DNA from: Pohlia nutans
Lineage: Eukaryota > Streptophyta > Bryopsida > Bryales > Mniaceae
Assembly (NCBI GenBank): GCA_022496805.1
Contig: CM040090.1
Coordinates: forward strand, 11,216,001-11,280,000
Reading direction: 5' to 3'
Length of the DNA stretch: 64,000 nt
Shown in pieces: positions 45,076 to 57,480 of the stretch. The notes beneath the pieces are model-generated. The model did not search any database. It saw only the letters and a list, made by a program, of their open reading frames with translations, and was not told where the DNA came from. A program made the translations under genes and the position numbers. The first letter of the stretch is position 1. The number at the start of each line of letters is the position of its first letter.

Positions 45076-45525
45076 GATTTTGTCGAAAAAAAAAAAAATC
45101 AAAAAAATTTGAAATTTTTTCTAGATACAGAAAAATCCTTGCATATAATACTGCAAAAAAAAATTTGAAAAAAAAGTTTTTTTTACATCGTTAAAAATAT
45201 TCAAAGACTGCTGGGAAAAAAAAAACAGCTCCAGCCTTCAAGATTTTGTCGAAAAAAAAAGAAATTAAAAAAAAATTGAAATTTTTCTAGATACAGAAAA
45301 ATCCCTGCATATAATACTACAAAAAAAAAATTGAATTTTTTTTTTTTACATCGTTAAAAATATTCAAAGACTGCTGGGGAAAAAAAAAACAGCTCCAGCC
45401 TTCAAGATTTTGTTAAAAAAAAAAAAAATTCAAAAAAATCTGAATTTTTTTGTACATACAGAAAAATCCCTGTATGAAATAGTGCAAAAAAAAAATTGAA
45501 AAAAAAAGCTTTTTGTACATGGCAA
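45076..45525. repeat. tandem array, 164-166 base unit, nearly three copies
   Basis: Units begin GATTTTGTCG or GATTTTGTTA at 45076, 45242 and 45406. They share a CTAGATACAGAAAAATCCYT block, ACATCGTTAAAAATATTC and ACAGCTCCAGCCTTCAA. The third is incomplete. It lies inside the CACTA element. Confidence 0.85.
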
Positions 45526-45588
45526 ACGAATCGGCAATGGTTAAGTTCTCTTATAATTAATAAGATAATTCTCATACTTGCATGAGCG

Positions 45589-45655
45589 TGTGTATGTGGT
45601 GTGGTGGTTTAGTAAGTGGTTGGGGTTTAGAAGGTCTTGTGTTCAAATCCGGCCG
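45589..45655 (+). mobile_element. tRNA-like SINE head
   Basis: GGTTTAGTAAGTGG resembles a Pol III A box. GTTCAAATCC about 35 bases later fits a B box. Together they look like the head of a tRNA-derived SINE inserted in the CACTA interior. The tail is not clear. There is no tRNA fold good enough to call a gene. Confidence 0.5.
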
Positions 45656-45966
45656 TAGGCAATTGGTCTTCAGTTAGCCATGGTGGGCCCTACGGTGGTG
45701 GGTCGGGGTTCTTGGCCCGGGCAGTCAATTTTTTTTCCGGGCAACCCAAAATTTCCGGGCAGCTACTTTTCCTCGGGCAGGGCAGTAAAAATGAATGCTA
45801 GATTAGAAACTTTCTTTATATGTATACTTGGACATTGAAGCAACACCGAACCAAGACATTTGTGTTGATTGTGATCCGGAATCAACTGTTCCTAACCCGC
45901 ACACGAACCAACAGAATTTGTGTTGATTTTCTCTTACACCGGAACCCCATTTCTCTAGTAGTGTAT

Positions 45967-46495
45967 GAATTTCGTATGGTTTGACATTTGTTTTGATGTA
46001 CTTTGTTAATATTACGTCATATAGAAATTCAATATGCTATATTATATCAATACATGAAGATTCAAAACTCCTTCAACTTTTTATATCATTTTTCCAAAAT
46101 TTTGATAATTCTTGAATATTACATATAAACTAAAATTATAAAGAGTGAATTCCACAACCACCAGATCCTCCTGATTGCAACTCATAAATCACTTGTGATG
46201 GTGAATGAAGTAAGATGCCCTAAGTTTCATAAAATAAATAAATAAAAATGTTACACAATTTTGAATTTTATTAGGACATGAATATAGTAAAGCTCTTTTA
46301 ATGAAGATATTATCATACGCATTAGAGTTATTTTGAATTCAAAAAAACTTGAACTTCATCAAAATTTAAGATTTTAACCATCAAAATTTCAACAATTTGG
46401 AACATGATTTGGTAAAAATATAAAATTTCAGGTAGAAGTTTTAAAAGTCTTTGAGTTAAAATTTATTTTTGTCAAAGTCTCATTCTCATAAATAG
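45967..46495. other. intergenic, nothing recognised
   Basis: AT-rich with no gene or border seen. Confidence 0.4.
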
Positions 46496-46790
46496 AGGGT
46501 GTCATGGCGTCTTCAATAAGTTAATTCTATGAAGATAGAGAACTTGAAGAGGGAATCCAAGAGGCACTCAAGGGATTATTCTTCACGAACCAAACAATGT
46601 CACCCCTTGAATGAGTGTGAAGAACGAGAACAATTATACATTGAGAAAATTTACGTGCAGAGAAGAAGAAATGAAGCTTCTCAATCTACACACCCATTCT
46701 TCATCTTCTCAATCTTTAAAGAATATATCTTTCACAATTCAAGAAGAAAGTGCCACGTACCCATTCCCTCGTGACACCCCCAAATGACTG
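46496..46790. mobile_element. possible GGGTGTCA-ended element
   Basis: GGGTGTCATGGC near 46497 pairs with GTGACACCCCC near 46788, like the termini of the foldback at 26548-27483. CCATTC and AGAAGAAG words are shared. Target duplication unclear. Confidence 0.45.
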
Positions 46791-46864
46791 TACAAATCAT
46801 GGATGAATGAAGTCGTCAAATGCGCCCTCCGTCCGACGACCGACGTGGACACATGGGCCGACGG

Positions 46865-47015
46865 CTGGGAACAAACGAAATACCAACCGGGAACAAACAG
46901 AGAACAAACGGGGAACAACCGAGCACAATGGGGCACGTGAGGAGAACAATCGGAAACAGACGGGGAACAACCGGAAACGAACGAGGAACAACCAGAAACG
47001 AACGGGGAACAACCG
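46865..47015. repeat. degenerate minisatellite, GGGAACAAMCGRAAAC-type
   Basis: About eight imperfect units of 15-20 bases built on CGGGGAACAACCGGAAACGAA-like words (shown in part). The unit structure leaves open frames of about 100-130 codons on both strands (NRKQTGNN-like or RLFPVRFW-like), which are not genes. Confidence 0.8.
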
Positions 47016-48847
47016 GTGGGAACGTCGTCTCTCTCGTTTCAATGTGTCCGTGGATGCGTCCGTTGGTCCGTCATGTTCTTCCTTCTCCTGTACAAACTCG
47101 AACAACAGAGCAGCCTGGCCGTGCGGGACCTCAACACACTGTTGGAGAACACTACACTTCCGAGGTCCACATCAAGAATTCCGTTTCTTATAGATTTCCC
47201 GGCTCCAATTGATTACTCTCTGCATTTGCCGGAACGTTCTTGTTCGGGGGTTTAGAGCAGTGTGCGTTCTGTTGTTGTCACAATGCACGGGTTTAAGGAA
47301 TTCTGGATGCGAGCAGCTGGTAGCGCGATGAGGTGCTGCAACATTGCGAGGGGCTGATGTCGTCAAATGAGGCCATGGCTGAGGACGACTGGATTTGAGG
47401 TATTGCATTTAGAGTTCGTTCTTCGATTTTTCACAATAATTCTGCGATGATGTTTTCCCGAGTCAGATCTAAATGTTTGTTTTCCTGATGTATCTAAATG
47501 ACTTGGCAACTATTCCATGGCGTCGGTTGAATGCTTTTCCCTTGTGGAGCTGAAACGTCAGAGCGTGGCTTTCCATGGTTTAGTGACGAGTTAGTGTGAG
47601 TGTTGGAACCTAATACCTAGTTGGAGAGCCTCCAGTTGAGTTTTCGACTCAATTGTTTCTTTGATTGTTAGATATCGTGTTTCTTGGATCGCGGAATTGA
47701 TATTCTCTTAGTGCGATATTTTCTCGTGCAAATTTTGCTCTGTAGGGATTTTGAGATTAAAGAATGATCTTAAGTAATTCAGGTGTGATTTGAAAGGCAA
47801 GGATGTCAGGTGAGTACAATTGGGATCGTGATTTATTTGGATCCGATCGGTGTATGCTTCTAGGAATTTCCTGTAATTTGGAGCGGAAAAAGTCGCTGTT
47901 ACTGTGGAAGGCAACGGTTGTGCATTCGGCATTGTTGGAGTTTGTATTTTCGCGTTTCAATTTGGAATTATGTGTAGTTGCTGCCAAATGCTGTTAGATC
48001 TTTTCCAATTGGAAGCTACTTCCTCAAGTGTTTTCCCTGATTATGACCATTGTAGATATGTAGATATTGAGGCACCGCAATTTGTTAGGTCTTTTATTTG
48101 TTTATATTTGCCATTTTTCATGCGTTACTGAAGTTTTAGATTGGTGCAGTGGAAGTTGAATGTGGAAGGCTATTGTGATTATTAACTTTTTTGGTAAGCA
48201 TTGGTAGGTTTTCTGGCTACTTAGAAGATAATTTTATGAAATTTAGGGTTTGGTGGATAAATTAGGAACCAAATTTATTGTGCATTGCTTTTCTATTGTG
48301 AGAGAGAGCAGGAACTAGACGCTCTATTCTCTTTGCTTTTGGTAGTAACCATAGTATTACTCCATTTTCTCAAACTCTTCCTATCCCTCGTTTCATCCTT
48401 TGCACGAAAGCGCAGCCTTGTCAGATTAGATGATTTTGGATCAGTGTTTCTATTACTTTCTGTATTCATCCTTCAACTAGAGGTTTCAGGTGTACTGTAT
48501 GTGTTTGATGTCAGCCAAACTAATGATATCTTCAACTCCGTGCTGTTACGTGTTTGGGAAATTTCTTGACTTATGCTCTGCATTCTGAGAATGAATAGAG
48601 TGCCCTGTGGTGGACGATCGATGTGGCGTGATGAAAATGTCGTGTCTGTCTACAGGTCATCTGACTATCATATATCAGGAGACGGAAGGGTAGCAGGATT
48701 TACTCTTTATAGATGGTTTCAGAGCTATACTGTCACTTCAATGAGTGGTTGTGGAGCCCTCGAGACGTCTGCTGACAAGTGGTAGATTTACTGAAATGAA
48801 GGGAGCGTTTTTTTGGAGAAGCGGCTGAAGCAGTTGTGAAGGGTGTC
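47016..48847 (+). promoter_or_regulatory. promoter and leader of the SCAPER-like gene
   Basis: A gene-free 1.8 kb, T-rich from 47400 on, directly upstream of the SCAPER start. It contains a 70-codon ATG frame (48573-48785) that may act as an upstream ORF if transcribed. Leader introns are likely but cannot be placed. Confidence 0.45.
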
Positions 48848-51800
48848 ATGGGCACTCCTGAGTTTTTAATCATGAATTCACACGATGGAATTATAATTGG
48901 AGGGGAGGGAACTATACGTGAAGTGGTTCTCGAGCCGTTGGTTATTCCTGAGTTTGTTCATGTTCGTGAAGAATCTCCTGTTCAGGAAGCTGATCTTGCC
49001 TTGCTCAGAAGGTTTGATATAGCTTGTGGCGAAGTGAAGTACTTCAAACCTGACACAGTCATCCCCAAGCCTGCTGCCCCAACTCTGGAAAGCAGTGTTA
49101 AGCCGAAGTCAGTCTCCCCAAAGCGTTGCACTTGTGCTAAGTTACATGACGAGGATAGTGGAAATTGTAGAAGGCCGGAGGAGTTTCACCTGGAGCAATC
49201 GCAGCTCACGGCCAGGTCAGACAATTTGTTGGCAGAAAATGCAGACCAACTGACTATGCTAAGTGGTGAAGGGGAAAGATCCAGCACTCCGGCCACTTCT
49301 GTGGCTGATAACGTGGTTGATAGTCCTTTTCTCGAAGAAGACGGCCGAAACATCTCAACCCCGGACGTTGCTGGTAGTCGAGATGGCTCATCTTTTTCTG
49401 AGATCGACGAGGGATCAATAGTGGATGATGATTCTAGCAACCTTTCAACGTCTTTAGATTCTAGCAACCCATGCACTCCTGCTGGTGAATCACGAGACAG
49501 TCCCACTGCGTCATTTATACCGGGAAATAGTGCAATAGAAACCTTCTCTGACAATCTGGAGCTTAAGGAAGAAAAGAGTTCCAAGGCTAGTGTGTTAGTA
49601 GCTGTGAATTCTAAGCGGAAATATCAGCACTTGTTGAACAGCGAGTCTCGCAGCAATTCTTGCACACCGAAATCCCGGGAATTGTCCAGCAGTCAGCTGA
49701 GCATCTTAGTGGATGACGACGAGGCAGATGTTGCAGAGGATGCCGAGGAGCGACGAAAAAGCCTCATAAGTGCAGCAAAAGCGGCTGATCTTCCCAAATT
49801 TAAGTGGGGGGACCTTGACTTGGAGGATCTGGATAATATGCAAGCTGTATCGAAGAATGGCAATATTGATACAACATGTGCTACATCTTTTGAGGAGTTT
49901 CGTGAGGATGAAGGATTGGATGCTCAGGAGATCGCTCCACCAGATATTGAACAAGAACTCCGAGGATTCGACTCCCCAGGCGGTGAAAAGGAGCAAAGTA
50001 GTGTCTTCTCACCCGGGCAACCAACAGACTTTCCTGGGTTTGTCGTACCACACTCAGATTTGCAAGAGGAGGTTGTTGCAGTGGCTGTGCAAACTTCAAT
50101 CAAGGAGGTTTGCACTGGTAATGAAGGTGAGGACCTGTTTGCGAAGTCATCAGAAGCAACTAAGCTCGGAGCTGATATTATAGTGGCAGAAACACCCTGC
50201 GAAAGTCTGAGCAGTTCGGGTCTCGCACTTTTGGTCATGGGTGAAGTAGATTTCCGCTTGTCTCCAATTGTGGATGGTTTGCACAGCGCTGAAGTGAAGA
50301 AGTTGTCTGAAGTTGCTGATATAGCTGGCAAACCAATAATTAGTCATAACAGAAGAGCTCCGGAGCAGATCATCGGAACCATTGAATTCTCATATAGGAA
50401 AAAATTAAAGGATTACCGAAATTTGGGTTAGTCATCTTACCAACGATAATGCAGGTTTGGAAATATTGGATATCGTAAACTTCGAACATAAGGTGCATCA
50501 TGTTTCAATTTTGAAGATCTCAACGTACTGGTGTTGCATCATGTATCGATATTTTTTGTTTCTCTGGGCATGTTTATAATAGGTACTATCTTCTGATCTA
50601 ATTCAAGAAAATCCAGCATAGCATTCTGATTCGAACCCTAACATTGTATGGCGTGCTTGTGTTATCCAACGTCCTACACAGTCGTTTAATCATTTGATTC
50701 TTGTGTTTCAGCTCTAGGAGAATCTGTCAAAGCTTCATCTGAAGATGTTGCAGCTGCTGAGGTACTTTACAGCGAAACTCCTGGTTCAGGTGGAGATGTC
50801 TCTGTTGCCGATACTCCACAGTTTAACAAGCACGGCTTGGAAGAGAGACCTGGAAACGAAGAAGTGCTCAGTCCCAATGATATGGCTTTAGTACCTGTTA
50901 CAGTTGAAGCTTCATGTGCTGATGTCAGGCCAGAGACTACTGGTGGAGAGAAAGGTGATTGTTGATGTTAACTTTTGGTTCCAACGTCTGTCTAACTTTT
51001 TTTTAAATGATCCTTTAGTTCATGCGTTCAGGAAGCTTGAGAAGTTGGTTATTGCTTGCGTTAGTTGCTGAGTTTTCATCTTCTCTCTTGGATAGTCCCT
51101 TCCTTAATGGGCAACAAGCTTGCAGATCTTCAGACAGGTCTTAATACTGTTGCTATGCTACTGTGCAGCTGTGGAAGGAAAGGAAAGGTTTCGGCAGCGC
51201 TTGTGGTGCTACTTATTTGAGAACATGAATAGAGCCATTGATGAGCTCTACTTTCTTTGTGAGCTTGAGTCAGATGTTGAGCAGATAAAGGAAGCCCTGC
51301 TAGTTTTGGATGAAGCAGGTGTCGATTTTAAAGACTTAAAAGCAAGGGTGGATGGCTTTGATCGAGTCAACAAAGGCCCAGGTCTACCCCGACCAGCATC
51401 TGCTGCGAGTACCAACAGTTCCATATCAACTAAAGGGGACCTGCAACAGAGACGACCTCATGCTATAGCTTGGGAGGTATGATAACACCTTCAATAATTG
51501 GCTTTGCACAAGCTGTTGCAGCTGCAGACAAGTGAGGCTGTTATGGTTTTAATCCACCTATTCTGTAGTATCTCGGTAAAGTTGTTAGGTGTAATCTATC
51601 TCTTGCATGTAGTATCTCCTACTCCTGTCTAGTTTCTTCTAGTATGTGAATTATGTAGGAGATGAGGATGTCGGCTTCTTATCTTGTTAAACAAATAGAG
51701 CTATACGAAAGCTGTCCCTCCAATAGAATTCTTGCTTACCAATTTCTCCCACAGGTACGTCGCATGGCATGTTCTCAGGAGCAAGCTGATATTCTGTCTT

Positions 51801-54800
51801 CTTCATTGGAGGCTTTCAAGAAAGTACATGGCTCTCCACAATCCGGTAGCCCGCAAGGTAGAAGAAGGGACACCTCACAGGTCCTCTCTCCAGAGTCCGA
51901 AAAACTTGCTCTGTCAGAGTATGTGAAGTTGAAGGAGTCGGTTGCAGCTTCCCGGGACATTCCAGTTCCGAGCTCAAAGGAAATCCTTGTGAGAGCAAAG
52001 GAACCTGTAGTTACATTTAAAAATACCAATACAAAGTCAAATGATGTCACCACCAATCGTAGAGATGTCCAATCAAAGTCGAATGAAGTTACCACCAATT
52101 TTAGAGATGTTCCTTCAAAGTCGAAGGAGGTGGTTTCGTCTATTAAAGAGCTTCCAGCTAAAGTGAAAGATGGTCTTATTTCTAAAATAACTGATACTAA
52201 ACTTAAAGAGAGTCAACATTCACGGTTCTTGAGTAAGTCCTTGAACATAGGACCCTCTAATCGTGCAGATAGGCGACAAGCAGATACCTTTGGTGCCTCT
52301 GAGAATTTGTCATTCCAAGGTCCGGCATTTGCACGGGCCACTGCTTCACCCAGACAAAAAGAAGGGTTGCGGAAGAAGGCATTGTCGGTTAGTGATTCCG
52401 AGCTTCTCACCAACAGAAGCATCGACTCGGCCAGCAAGAGATCGGCGCCCAGCTCGTCTTCCATTGACAGGTTCATGAGCCCAACAGCATCCAGTGAGCA
52501 GCGGGCTTCCTCCAGAGAGAGGCAGCTGAATGTGCCAACTGGCTCCAAGACTGCTCTGGAGGCATGGAAAGAAAAGAGAAACTGGGAAGATATACTCTCC
52601 TCACCTTTAAGTAGTTCATCACGGGTATCAAGGTCACCGGGGCCTGGCCGAAAGAGCACAGAGCGGGTGCGCGTGCTTCATGACAAGCTTATGTCACCCG
52701 AACGGAAGAAGAGAAGCCCCTTAGAAACAAAGAAGGAAGTAGATGGAAAACAAGCACGTGCAACACGCATACGTATGGAACTGGAGAATGAGAAAGTACA
52801 GCGTCTCCAGAAAACTTCAGAAAAGCTGAGTAGAGTGAGTGAGTGGCAGGCAGTAAGGAGTAACAAGCTCCGGGGGGGCATGCATGCTCGGCAGCAACGT
52901 GGGGAATCTCGGCATGAAGCTCATCTTGCCCAGATCGCAAGAAGAGCAAGTGACGAGAGTAGTAAAGTTAGTGAGGTTCGTTTTATAACCTCTTTAAATG
53001 AAGAAAACAAGAAGTTGGTTTTGCAACAGAAGCTTCAAGATATAGAGAGCCGGCGGGCTGAGAGGCTGCAGACTTTGAGGTTAAAGCAGAAGGAAGACAT
53101 TGCAAAGGAGGAAGCTGCTCAAGAAAGGAGACGTCAGCTTGAGGCAGAAAGATTACAGAGGATAGCAGAAGTGCAACGGAGGAAAGATGAGGCTAAAGCA
53201 AGACGGGAGGAAGAAAGAAAAGCTGCTAGTGCAGCTCGGGAGGCTCGAGCCGTAGAGCATGTTCGGAAGAAGGAAGCTTGGGCAAAGGCTCAACAAGAAG
53301 AGGCTGAATTACTTGGGCAAAAGCTTTCAGAGAGACTAAGGGAAAGTTCTCTGCGTCGAAAAATGTATCTTGAACAAATCAGGGAACGTGCAATGATGGA
53401 CTTTGACAAACAAGACAAGCGCAGCAGGGAGATTCTGAATGAATTCTCTATTAGGACACGAGATCAAGGTTCTCCATCTGGTAGGCGAACCTCAAGCAGA
53501 GAAAAAATCTCTCCTAATCAATCATTGGAAAATGATGTAGATCGGGATGTGAGATCGGCAACTGGTAAGAGGCATGCAGGTGCAGGTTTGATCAGTTTGG
53601 TAGGAGATCACAACAACACCTCTTTGCAGGCAATTAAGAAAAGGGTGAAACGAATCCGGCAACGGCTGACAAGTAGGAAGATTGAATATTATGAGCCCCC
53701 TTCTGGAATCGAGAGTCAAGGGCTTGGTACTGCAACTGTCGCAGGTGGGTCAATTTAACAGTTAAAGTATGTCTTTAGGTGCCTATGTACAGTAGTTCAT
53801 GTCTGTTCAAAGTGTGGGACATAAGTTTGAAATATAAGCTTTAGGTGAATGTATTTAATCTTCCCCAATGTAAAGTTTGGTTGTCGTTGATGGTGGATGT
53901 GCATAGTATACTGAAGGTTATCTTTACCTGTTTGGTTGCTACGTGGACTCCATGTCGTTCTTCCTGTATGCGCGCCAAAACTTCGTAACCTGCTATTTCG
54001 TGCCTTGCCTGTCTAAGTAGTGGTCCTGATATTTTAAAACTAAAATATAAACCCTTTTACTGCATTTTGATGCCAGGTGGGGCTCGGTCTAAGATAGGGA
54101 GGTGGATGCAAGAGCTGGGACGATTACAGGCAACGAGGAAACCTGGAAGTTTGACTTCCAGTGGCTTGATCATTTCTGAGATCATAAAGGTGGGACTACT
54201 TCCATGAGGGTCCAATCCCATTCTCATTGTTTTCTCATAAAATCCAGAGGTGACTACAGCTTCTACAGTTTACATGTATCTTGTTTTCTAGTGTGGAACA
54301 GTGACGGGTATATTTGTGCTTTACTGATGAAGTTGCCTTTTCTTGCAGTATTTGGAGGAAAGGGAGGCTGAGCTACATGCTGCTCGCCAGCAAGGCCTAA
54401 TTGACTACATCGCCACAGCACTCCCGGCGTCCCACTCTTCCAAGCCGGAAGCCTCGGCCTTTACCCTTGCTTTACTCCGACTTCTGATGGTTGTTCTGTC
54501 GCTTCCAGCGAATCGAAGTTACTTCATAGCTCGTAATTTGTTACCTCCACTTATTCCCATGTTGTCAACGGCTCTAGAAAACTTCAGTTCTAGTGACTCC
54601 GTAAACAACCAAGGAGTACTATCACTGGTCTTTTCTAGTTTATCGAAAGAAGTACCTGCTTTACCTTCTGATGGTCAATGTGCTCCCGCTATGCTTGTGA
54701 AAGAGGAGAAGATGACACAAGAAGAAAAAATTGAAGTGATGCAAGAAGTACTCGAGGGATTGTTATGGGTTGCTTCAGTGATCATAGGTCATTCATGCGT

Positions 54801-57480
54801 CGATCAGCACCTGATTCAAATGCAAGAAGACCTAGCAGAACTAGTTGTAGCGTGTGAGGTTCTTCACAAGCTAAAAAATCTCTTCGCTCTTTTTGATCGT
54901 CCACAAATTGAAGGAGCGGCAATTCCTGGTCCTGTCCTTCTGGGTCTAAGGATGTTGGAGACTTTAACAGGGCCCAGGGGTAAGACCCTAACTGCTGTTC
55001 ATGAGACCCCGGTCAACATCGTGGGTCGTCCTCTGCAGCCAACACCTGAACCGGAGTCTATTCAAGAAGATTCAAGTACTCAGAAGCTGATTGGCGTGAT
55101 TGAGGAATGCCCATCTGGGGATTCTGCACTGTTAAGTATTTCTGGAATCCTAAATGACGAGGCGAAGATGGAGAATCCTGACGCGAAGTCTAATGATAAT
55201 GTTAAAACACCTGATTTGCTTTCAGCCATCCCCTCCGTATCCCAGGTCGATGAAAAGAACCATGCCTTGAATCGTTCAACTAAGTTCCTACTCGAAGCGA
55301 TTGAGGAAACAGGATTGGTAGGTCTGCCTTCCTTGCTGACAGCTGTTCTTCTCCAGGCCAACCCTCGGGCTTCACCTGAGCAGGTAATGCTGTAATTTCC
55401 AAATATCCTCGGCATGAATATGAGAGTTGTTCATATGAAGGCTAAAATCAAGTTTGATAGCTACTTCAGAAATTTTAGATCCGTTAGCTATTCAAGTGAT
55501 ATTTGAGTATTACTCCGTACTGTGTCTTTTTGTGAGATTTTAAATTTATGCATCTATTATTGGTAAGCCTTAAGCACGAGCTGATTTCCATAATGAAATT
55601 GATCTGATACCAGGCTGCAACTGCTCTGCCATCCAATTTCGAGGAGGTGGCCATAAGTGTCTTGCGGGTGTTGAATAACGTTGCCAGGCTCGACCTTCTG
55701 CTTGTACAAAATATGCTGGTATGTATGGTTCTTAAGATGCTCATATCTTTACATCCAAGAGCATGTTATATGCATGCTATATGCTTATAAATCGGTAAAA
55801 ATTCTTGTGGGAGATCCTGACAGGTTTTCTTTCTGCAGGCTTTACCAGATCTTAGAATGGAGTTCTTCCATCTTGTCAGCTTTCTCCTATCTCATTGTAC
55901 CTGCAAATGGAAGAGCACTACTGATCAGGTAACCCTCATCTGGACCTACTGTATCCATTTATTTTCATTTGCACTTGACTACGTATTCTTGAAAATGTAT
56001 GATCAGATCTGCGGCCTGAATACACAATCAGATAATTTTTCTGACGTCTTATGGAGTGAACTAGTGAGGATTTCGTGCCAAATTGTGTGCAGATCATCTC
56101 TGGGCTTTTTTTTAGGGTAGGTTGTGTGTTTCTCGCGATAGTTGCTCTTAGGTTAGGTCGACTGAACAGACCTGCTAGTGGTGCTAGCATTGCATTTCTT
56201 AGGAACGCTTGATTGATAACGCTCTGCTCTGATTGTGCTCTGACCACCTCCGTCTTTGTCGATACTATTTTAGGATTTATTTACATCTAATCTCTTAGTA
56301 TATTACAGGTTGCTGCTCTGCTCATGGAGACTTTACTACTTCTTGGCTATGCGGCTCTGCTGCATCCAGGCAATCAAGCTGTTCTTCGATGGGGCACAAG
56401 CCCTACCATCCTTCACAAGGTTATTTCAAAAACAAACTACTTCAATGTCGTGTTCAACTGCAATTGGGACAATGGTGGTTAACCCAATGATCATCACTTA
56501 TGTCTATTTTCTCCCCATGTAGTTTTGGTTGTGATTCATAGACGCTTCTCATGTCATCAGAGAGTGGAACATGGCATGCACCAACTAGTGGGTGAATTGG
56601 GGGAATTGTCTTTAATCCCTTAGATAATGTTGAAGCTAACTACTGGCTACGATAAGCCAAAAAGTTCATAAGTAGCTGTTAGCATATGATTCTGAAACCG
56701 TAAGAGTGCAGCTTCTGAGAACAGTGTGATCTGTTGTGATGTGTACAGATGTGTGATCTGCCATTTGCATTTTTCAGCGATCCAAAGTTGACACCAGTTT
56801 TGATCGGGACACTGCTGTCGGTCTGCTACGGCAGTGAGCGCAATCGTGATGTTGTGCAGCAAGAGATGAGCATGGATTTGTTACTTGGGTTCTTGAAAAC
56901 CTGTAAGCAGGATCCAACTCCAGCTCCTCAGAAAAACGAAGATGACGATGCATCAGTAAAGTCGAAGTCAAAACCCACTACTGCATCAGAGTCAGAGTCA
57001 GCGAGCACCGTTACACGTGGTCGGACACGTCACAAGAGCCTACCTGAAGTGTTTTTTCCATCTCCAAAGAAACCAAACCGACTGCTTGCAAAAAGTTCAA
57101 TCAACTTGAGCTCAAGCATGAGCATGGTCTCCACTGATGGCGAGTCCTTTTTGAAGGAAATTAAAAGTGGGAACTCTAGTTTTCGGAGCATGAGTGGGCG
57201 AGTTACTCCTATAACTGAATCACAGAATCCAACCAAGAGAACCAAGGGTTCTGCTCCAACATTTCCTTCTCCAACTCTTCCTAACAAAACCACCAACCTT
57301 CTTCAGACGCAGACCACCCCGTCTGTGGCAGCTCTTGGCGCACCAGACGCAAGCGTTTTGTCGTCTACACCCCCTGCAGTGCTGTCGCTGCAGAACCGGT
57401 TCCCACAGAGCCTGTGGCCATATGCAGAGGAGTTTTTCTCAACCAGCTCCTGCATGGGAAGTGGTTTGAAGAGTGTTTGA
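48848..57480 (+). CDS. SCAPER homologue (cyclin A-associated ER protein)
   Basis: Exons: 48848-50426, 50712-50954, 51169-51476, 51755-53744, 54077-54189, 54349-55383, 55614-55718, 55839-55928, 56309-56419, 56749-57480. Total 6306 bases, about 2101 residues. Exon 3 encodes the SCAPER_N domain (residues about 608-710): KERFRQRLWCYLFENMNRAIDELYFLCE ending AIAWEV, then RRM in exon 4. Exon 4 also holds a long Arg/Glu coiled coil (about 1125-1260). The C-terminal part (RSKIGRWMQELGRL, ALPASHSSKPEA, NFEEVAISVLRVLNNVA, FFHLVSFLLSHC, LHPGNQAVLRWG, CDLPFAFFSDP) follows animal SCAPER closely from memory. Human SCAPER, of about 1400 residues, binds cyclin A and lies at the ER. The first 600 residues here are acidic, Ser-rich and without known domain. 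The start is the first in-frame ATG. Upstream coding exons are possible. Confidence 0.9.

Larger units (their letters stand above)
44849..45963. mobile_element. non-autonomous CACTA element
   Basis: Left CACTACTAGAGA and right TCTCTAGTAGTG are a perfect 12-base TIR starting CACTA. A TAT duplication flanks it (44846-44848 and 45964-45966). Subterminal direct repeats of CCAACAAGTTCCTGTTG, each able to form a CAACA/TGTTG stem, occur three times at 44950-45031. A second copy of the left end (CACTACTAGAGAGTGCG) starts at 45035. The interior holds a 165-base tandem array and a SINE-like piece. No transposase. Confidence 0.9.

Noticed and set aside
45589..45655. A possible tRNA gene
   Set aside because: A-box-like and B-box-like words are present, but no cloverleaf with matched acceptor stem. 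A SINE head is more likely.
46797..47212. Overlapping frames of 102-130 codons on both strands
   Set aside because: They come from the minisatellite unit, with no domain and strongly biased composition.
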